A stretch of DNA of 64,000 nucleotides from NCBI RefSeq assembly GCF_002776525.5, contig NC_045437.1, positions 139,687,639 through 139,751,638 on the forward strand, written 5' to 3'. The translations under genes were made by a program, and so were the position numbers. Below are positions 57,788 to 64,000 of the stretch, in pieces. Position 1 is the stretch's first letter, and every line of letters starts with the position of its first letter. The DNA is from Piliocolobus tephrosceles (Eukaryota; Chordata; Mammalia; Primates; Cercopithecidae). The notes beneath the pieces were generated by a model, which made no database searches, was not told the origin of the DNA, and saw only the letters and a program-made list of their open reading frames with translations.

Positions 57788-58059
57788 CTTTTTTTTGAGA
57801 CACGGCCTCACCCTATCACCCAGGCTGGAGTGCAGTGGGGTAATCTTGGCTCACTGAAACCTCTGCCTCCTGGGTTCAGGCGATTCTTCCACATAAGCCT
57901 CTTGTGTGCCACCACCCCTGGCTAATTTTTGTATATTTTTGTAGAGACAGGGTTTCACCATGTTGGCTAGGCTGGTCTCAAACTCCTGACCTCAAGTGAT
58001 CTGCCTGCTTCGGCCTCCCACAATGCTGGGATTACAGACATGAGCCATTGTGGCCAGCC
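57788..58059 (-). mobile_element. Alu, minus strand
   Basis: T-run at left to 'gccattgtggccagccc' at right. It has a small deletion around 'cctcttgtgtgccaccacc'. Confidence 0.93.
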
Positions 58060-58515
58060 CTTCTCACTTTTTAAATTCTGCTTTATATCATGATTTCCCA
58101 ACTTCTGGATATCATCAATGTGGGCCCTTAAGTAGCAGATTTCTCAGTGTGGATCTAAATTCTTATCAACCTTCATTTTCACCTGTTTTATAAACTTCTG
58201 ACTGTACCTGACTACTGCTACACTTGTGCTATCTACATCCAGAGCAATAAAGTCACTCCTTGGCTCAGAATTCTACAATTCTACTGAGCTTCCTGGTCCA
58301 ATTACCAACATGTAAGTCATTAGCTTATATGAATAGATTTACACTCTGTGTCCAGTGTTGGTTCCTCAGAGGTCTCAACACAACTTTTGTCCCTTTTAGG
58401 CCATTAGTTGTATTTTCAAAAGGAGTAAGGCTAAGTTTGGGGGAGATGGAGAAGTTACATTAAAGAAGCTAGTTAGTTGAAGGACTTAAGAATAATTTAA
58501 AAACCATGTTAGATA
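58060..58515. other. Intergenic, no gene seen
   Basis: Short unique-looking stretch without motifs. Confidence 0.45.
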
Positions 58516-58806
58516 GGCCGGGCGCGGTGACTAACGCCTGTAATCCCAGCACTTTGGGAGGCTGAGGCAGGCAGATCACTTGAGGTCGGGAGTTCAAGAC
58601 CAGCCTGACCAACATGGAGAAACCCCGTCTCTGCTAAAAATACAAAATTAGCGGGGCATGGTGGCGCATGCCTGTAATCCCAGCTACTCAGAAGGCTGAG
58701 GCAGGAGAATTGCTTGAACTCGGGACGCGGAGGTTGTGGTGAGCCGAGATTGTATCATTGCACTCCAGCCTGGGCAAGAAGAGCAAAACTCCATCTCAAA
58801 AAAAAC
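58516..58806 (+). mobile_element. Alu, plus strand
   Basis: GGCCGGGCGCGGTGACTAAC to an A-tail, flanked by 'atgttagata' on both sides. AluS-like. Confidence 0.95.
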
Positions 58807-59655
58807 GTATGTTAGATAATGGAGAACAATTGCAGATTTATTTTATCAAGGTCTTGATAGGATAAATAGAAAGCTTTAGGTAAAAATATCTGGCAGAAAC
58901 ATTTAAGAAGATCTAAAGAATCAAATCAATAAATCCAACTGGAACAATAGAAGAAGAGAGAATGTTGGCCTCATTTTGGCTAACGTCATTGTAAAAATGC
59001 CTCAGTGAACAATTACAAGCATGCTTGGAACAAATGAAAAACAGAACATCTCAGCAAATAAACAGAAGATATAAAGAAAAACAAAATGGAAATTTTAGAA
59101 TGGGAACATACAATAAAAAAAATTTAAAACTCAGTGAATGGACTCAATAGCAGAATGGCAGGAGAGGGGACAGAATAGTATCAGTAAGTGAAAGAACAGT
59201 AGAAATTATGCAATCTGAACAACAGAGAGAAAATAGAAGAAAAGAAAATAGAACAGTGCCTCATGGGAATGTGGAACTATATCAAAAGATCTTACATTCA
59301 TGTCTTTGGCATTCATGAAGGAGAGGAGGATGAGGCTAAAGAAGTATTCAAAATAATAATGGCTGAAAATTTCTCAAATTTGGCCAACCCCCACCCCAAA
59401 CTTAGAAATTCAAGAAGCTGAGTGAATCCCAAACAAGATAAAATGGAAAGAAATCCATGCCAAGAAACATTGTAGTCACATTCCTAAAAACCAAAGGCAA
59501 AGTAAAAATCATTAAAGCTGCCAGACAGAAACAATGCATTCCATATAGGAGAAATAGAATTCAAATGAGAGTTGATATCTCCTCAGAAACCATGGAGGCC
59601 AACAGGAAGTAGCACAACATTTTTCAAGTGCCGAAAGAAAAGAACTGTCATGCCA
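58807..59655 (+). mobile_element. L1 ORF1/HAL1-like remnant
   Basis: 'gaggatgaggctaaagaagt', 'aaatttctcaaatttggcca', 'ggcaaagtaaaaatcattaa' and 'aaccatggaggccaacagga' are words of old L1 ORF1 or HAL1 sequence. No long frame survives. Confidence 0.65.
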
Positions 59656-60160
59656 GGTGTGATGTTAGCAAGATGGTGGTGTAGGATTTTCCAGAGCTTG
59701 TCCCTTTGCAGAAACATCAATTTGAACAACTTTTTATTCATGAAAATGCCTTCACAAGAGCTAAGGATGACAGCACCTGGGTGTAGCACAGAATAAGAAA
59801 AGATGCCTTGAAGAGTGCAGGTTGGAGAGTTTTACATTACTCAAGTCACCCCTCCCACAAGGCAAGGCAATGAGGAGAGAGATACCCTCTTTTTGGGGGA
59901 AGGAGAGTGAAGTGAGCACCCAACTTTGCCATGGACCCCAGCATCAGGCCTGTCCCAGTGAATCCTGCTGCCAGGCCAGCTCTAGGCTCCAGGCTGGTGT
60001 TTTGGCCCCAGACGCTAAGCAGGCTCCCCTGGCCCCAGGCTTGAAGCTCACCCCAGAACCAAGACAGGCCCTGCAGCCCCAGGCTCTAGGCTGCCCCCTG
60101 CAGACTCAAGTTCCAGGTTTGCCCAGCACCAGGTTGGCTAGAAATCTACAATAAATGTTA
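59656..60160 (+). mobile_element. L1 5'-UTR-like fragment
   Basis: 'gcaagatggtggtgtaggat', 'catcaatttgaacaactttt' and 'cacaagagctaaggatgaca', followed by a CAGGC/CCCCAG-rich stretch (59940-60130), resemble an old L1 5' leader. It follows, rather than precedes, ORF1-like sequence, so it is probably a separate fragment. Confidence 0.55.
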
Positions 60161-60943
60161 GACTAAACGAAGAATTATTAGAACCATGTTCATTGGTCCT
60201 TTAAAGGCATGAACAAGACAAATATTGTCATTGTTATTGCTACAATTCAGCATGTGCTGAAATTATAACCAAAGGAAAAAAAAAGAAGAAAAAAACCCAA
60301 GAAAATGAAATAATAGATACAATTATTGGAAAGAATGAGAAAAAAACCATTTGTTCATTCTCACATTTATACCAAAAATGTGAGAAAAATTCATTTAAAT
60401 AGAAAGGACCAAAACTTAATACAGGTTTTAGTACAGTTGGAGTTCAGTAGTTTTAGCACAGTAGTAGGTAAATTATTTTCAATTTTTTCCTGTTACAGCA
60501 AAAAGTAGAAACTCTTTGATCAAATAATTTCATTGTTAGAAATTTTTTCTATGAATATACTTATTAAAATACTCCAAAATACATGTTTTTTTTTCACACC
60601 AGTTTATTAAAAAAAAGAAATAATCTCAAAGTTCATTGTTAGGAGACTTGTTAGATACATCTATATCATAGGATGCTATGAGGCCATTAAAAATGACGTG
60701 AATCCATAAATGGTGCCATGCAATGCTCTTTGAGATACATGAAATAGTAGGCTACAGAACAGAATTATAGAATGGTCCATTCTATAAAGGATATGTTTTC
60801 TGGAAAATTATATAGAAAAATGTGGAAACAATGTTAATTTGAGGGAAATCTTGGGCTTGAGAGTGAAGATAGAGAAATGCTTTCTAATTTTCACTTTTTA
60901 AAAAAATTTCACCACTGATCAGAAGGTGTTTATTTTTATTTAT
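60161..60943. other. A+T-rich, possible old L1 remains
   Basis: 'catctatatcataggatgct', 'atgaggccattaaaaatgac' resemble the end of old LINE elements. No gene is seen. Confidence 0.4.
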
Positions 60944-61211
60944 TTAATTTTTTGAGACAGGATCTCACTCTGTCACCCAGGCTGGATTGCAGTGGCACCA
61001 TCAAGGCTCACTGTGACCCTCCTGCCTCAGTCTCCCGAGTATCTGGGACTACAGGCATGTGACAACATGCATGGCTAATTTTTAAAAAAATTTTCAGAGA
61101 TGGGATCTCCTTATGCTGCCCAGGCTGGTCTCAAACTCCTGGGCTCAAGCAATCCTCTAGCCTCAGCCTCCCAAGGCACTGGGATTATAGGCATAAGCCA
61201 CCATGCCTGGC
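60944..61211 (-). mobile_element. Old Alu, minus strand
   Basis: 'ttttttgagacaggatctca' at left to 'ataagccaccatgcctggcc' at right. It is missing part of the first arm and is AluJ-like. Confidence 0.9.
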
Positions 61212-62740
61212 CTATTTTTATTTCTGATTGTATACCTTTTTGTACAGGTCAGAAGTTTTAAAATGTATTTAAAAATCAATACCTTTGCTTCATGCCAGCA
61301 GTAACTTATTAGAAAATATTAATTATTTAAATTACTTATTTCACAGCAGTTAAAATAAACCACAAAAGACGTAGGAATAAACCTTACCAGAAATATCCAA
61401 AACTGGGATGAAGACAAGGTCAAAATTCTACCAAAGGACATAAAATAAGACATTTTGAATAAAAGGAAAGATGCTTCATATTACTGGAAGGAAAGTCTCT
61501 GGGCTATGGATTCAGGAATAAATTGATAGAGGGTGTTTTTATTCTACAGCTGAAAGAAAATCCCCAGCAAATGTCCCAAGCTGTGAGCTTCACCCTGTAG
61601 TACGCACAGAAGTTAGTCTGGGGGAAGGAGACAGGTTTGTTGCTTTGAGGTGAAGGAAAGTGATGCCACCTGCATAGAAATGTCATTTTTTTCCTGTTTT
61701 ATTTTAGACTTGCCCCTCCCAATGGCCTTTCAGTTCCCTGAGCTCCTGCAGCCTGACCGCCAGATTCAGAGTATTAAAATTCACCTTGCTTTTATTTACT
61801 CATTGACCCACCCCTCTTCCCCCACCTATGCTCCCTCCCCACTACACGTCACCCACTCTGCACCCACTCTGTACTCCCTCTGCACCCACTCAGCTTCTAG
61901 ACCCTAGAAACATTTTCCGAGGACCCTACTAAGAGCCTCCTCCCCCCGGAAGCTCTCCAGGAGTTAACTTTCATTGCTCTCCCTGCTTCTGACCAGATAG
62001 TTTGGCTCTTCAGGTCAACTGGGGGACTGCTGCCCTATTGCACAGCATTGGTGTATTCCAATACACAGTGGCCTCCAGCCAGGCACCATGGGGTGGCCAT
62101 CTTTAAAGCACATGGCCACCCTACACACTGCAATGAATCAAGATGTTAAAATAGAGATCATGAGACTGACAGAATAGACTCTTTGTATCAATAAGATACT
62201 AAATTATAAAAAAAGACCTAAGGCCATGCCAGATGAGGGTTAAATCATGTACCCCTACAGTTAAAGAATAGACTATGTTCTAACTGCCACAAGGTTTTTT
62301 ATTTAGCAACTAAACAAATACTGGCATCAAGATAAGCAAAACAACTGCAGCTCAACAATGGCCAGATCCTGACCAGCTGACCCTCCTGTTCCACAAATCA
62401 TAACTACAGTTTTGATTCGCCAACATATTTGATAAATTATACTAGTAGATCTCCTAATACTGAGTTATCATGCTGTTCCTGAAAAGAACATCTCAGTTTA
62501 CTTTGGACTAGTATATTCTTACTTTATGTATAGCAGGTTCTTCTTACTAATGTTTTACATAGGAATTTTTGTAGAATATTAATGACTTACCTCTAGTTTG
62601 TATTGTTCATGTAGGTGTTATGTGTGGTTTTTGTAACAAAATCATACTGGATTACCATCCTTTACTGCCTGATGTCTAATACCTTAAAACTATTGTTTCA
62701 TATAGTTATCTGTTTTTAAAATCATTTCAGTTGTAAGTAT
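61212..62740. other. Intergenic, no gene seen
   Basis: 61330-61500 has L1-like words. 61800-61910 has a short imprecise repeat of 'cacccactctg/caccc'. Nothing else is recognised. Confidence 0.45.
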
Positions 62741-63125
62741 TGATATGGTTTGGCTGTGTCTCCACCCAAATCTCATCTTGAATTGTAGCTCCCATAATTC
62801 CCATGTGTTGTAGGAAGGACCCAGTGGGAGAAAAATGAATCATGGGGGCAGTTTCCCCCATACTGTTCTTGCGGTAGTGAATAAGTCTCATGAGATCGAA
62901 TGGTTTTATAAGGGGAAACCCCTTTTGCTTGGCTCTCACTTCTCTCGTCTGCCACCATGTAAGATGTGCCTTTCACCTTCCACCATGATTGTGAGGTCTC
63001 CCCAGCCATGTGGAACTGTGAGTCAATGAAACCTCTTTTTCTTTATTAAACCTCTTGGTAATTTCTTTATAAATTACCAAGTCTCAGGTATGTCTTCATC
63101 AGCAATGTGAAAATGGACCAATACA
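62741..63125 (+). mobile_element. THE1/MST-like MaLR solo LTR
   Basis: TGATATGGTTTGGCTGTGTC at the start, then 'cataattcccatgtgttgta', 'atcatgggggcagtttcccc', 'tttataaggggaaacccctt' and the end 'aatggaccaatac'. This order is diagnostic of THE1/MST LTRs. No interior is attached. Confidence 0.92.
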
Positions 63126-63218
63126 CGTCTGCATTCATTCCCTGTTATTTCATCTTGGCCAGAAGCAATAGTTTGGAATTATTTTCTAAAATTTAATTTT
63201 GTTTTATAATTATGTACA

Positions 63219-63523
63219 TTTTTTTTTTTTTTTTTTTTTTTGAGATGGAGTCTCGCTCTGTCGCCGGGGCTGGAGTGCAGTGGCCGGATCTCAGCTCACT
63301 GCAAGCTCCGCCTCCCGGGTTTACGCCATTCTCCTGCCTCAGCCTCCCGAGTAGCTGGGACTACAGGCGCCCGCCACCTCGCCTGGCTAGTTTTTTGTAT
63401 TTTTTAGTAGAGACGGGGTTTCACCGTGTGAGCCAGGATGGTCTCGATCTCCTGACCTTGTGATCCGCCCGTCTCGGCCTCCCAATGTGCTGGGATTACA
63501 GGCTTGAGCCACCGCGCCCGGCC
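63219..63523 (-). mobile_element. Young AluY-like element, minus strand
   Basis: Long T-run, near-consensus body, and flanking 'aattatgtacat/aattatgtaaat'. High CpG retention suggests a recent insertion. Confidence 0.95.
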
Positions 63524-63629
63524 AAATAATTATGTAAATTTTTTTGTTGTTCTCAAGTAAAATAAACAGAACATAGTACATTCAAAGGACAGTGGGTACT
63601 ATTTCTATCCCTTCTGTCTTATTACCTTC

Positions 63630-64000
63630 TTAGGAAGTGTCTAGGATGACCACCAATGATCCCCACTTCCTGGTATTCATGACCTTGTGTAGTCACTTCC
63701 ATATAAGTAAGTAGCTTCTAACCAATAGAATATGGCAACATTGAGGGGATATCATCTCATGATTAGATTATAAAAGACTGTGACTACCATCTCCCTTATA
63801 GACTCTTTCTCTTGCCTCCTTAAATCAGCAAGTTTCCACGTTAGAGAGTTCTGCATAGCAAGGCACTGTGAGTGGCTTCTAGCCAGCAGCTATCAAAGAA
63901 GTGAATACCCTCAGTTCAATAATTCTTGAAGCACTGAATCCTCCCAAAATCATATGATTGAGCTTGGAAGTGGATCTTTCTCCAGTTGAACCTTCAGATG
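63630..64000. repeat. MaLR/MLT1-like LTR, tentative, runs off the window
   Basis: 'cccacttcctggtattcatg', 'gcttctaaccaatagaatat', 'gattagattataaaagactg' and 'gttgaaccttcagatg' fit the order of an old mammalian LTR that I associate with MLT1-type elements. The assignment is uncertain. Confidence 0.45.

Noticed and set aside
57656..57925. 89-codon proline/serine-rich frame
   Set aside because: Translation of a pyrimidine tract plus an Alu.
59822..60154. 110-codon frame
   Set aside because: Lies in an L1-leader-like CAG/CCCCAG-rich stretch, with no protein family resemblance.

Overview
This is primate nuclear DNA, most likely from an Old World monkey. The evidence is a dense load of Alu elements (including young AluY-like copies), L1, MaLR, ERVL and class I/II endogenous retrovirus (ERV) sequence, a spliced vertebrate selenoprotein gene, and a recently integrated gammaretroviral provirus of a type I associate with monkeys rather than humans. 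The species cannot be fixed from the sequence alone. A run of exactly 100 N at 16714-16813 marks an assembly gap.

Left part (1-7100, minus strand): the 5' part of GPX3, the secreted plasma glutathione peroxidase. Exon 1 (6723-6809) carries the signal peptide, exon 2 (1983-2136) carries the in-frame selenocysteine TGA at 2005-2007, exon 3 is 458-575, and exon 4 begins at 36 and runs off the window. All splice sites and phases agree. The remaining exons and the SECIS element lie outside. A CpG-rich promoter region surrounds exon 1.

Middle-left (7100-23940) and 32130-36620: intergenic DNA made of Alus, decayed L2/MIR, MER5A-like fossils and LTR scraps. I see no host gene here.

23948-32125 (plus strand): a complete 8178-bp gammaretrovirus-like provirus with two 460-bp LTRs differing at 10 sites, a 4-bp target duplication (TTTG), a tRNA-Pro primer binding site, gag, pol and env. 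By my count gag and the first two thirds of pol carry eight disabling lesions, while integrase and the 560-codon env are open. The provirus sits inside the T-tail of an older Alu monomer.

36624-49970: a graveyard of older ERVs. It holds an LTR with a tRNA-Arg-type primer binding site, a badly decayed provirus with a tRNA-Phe-like primer binding site (about 41405-48959) lacking most of reverse transcriptase, a solo HML-2/LTR5-like LTR inserted in that provirus's pol (43969-44959), and a third, solo copy of the older provirus's LTR (about 49466-49960).

Right part (50000-64000): mostly old repeats (Alu, MLT2-like and THE1-like LTRs, L1 pieces) and a decayed C2H2 zinc-finger exon on the minus strand (about 55600-56540). 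Its position near GPX3 suggests, by human synteny, a relative of the ZNF300 locus.

No bacterial-type system, CRISPR array or tRNA/rRNA gene was seen. The most interesting object is the open retroviral env in an otherwise broken provirus.
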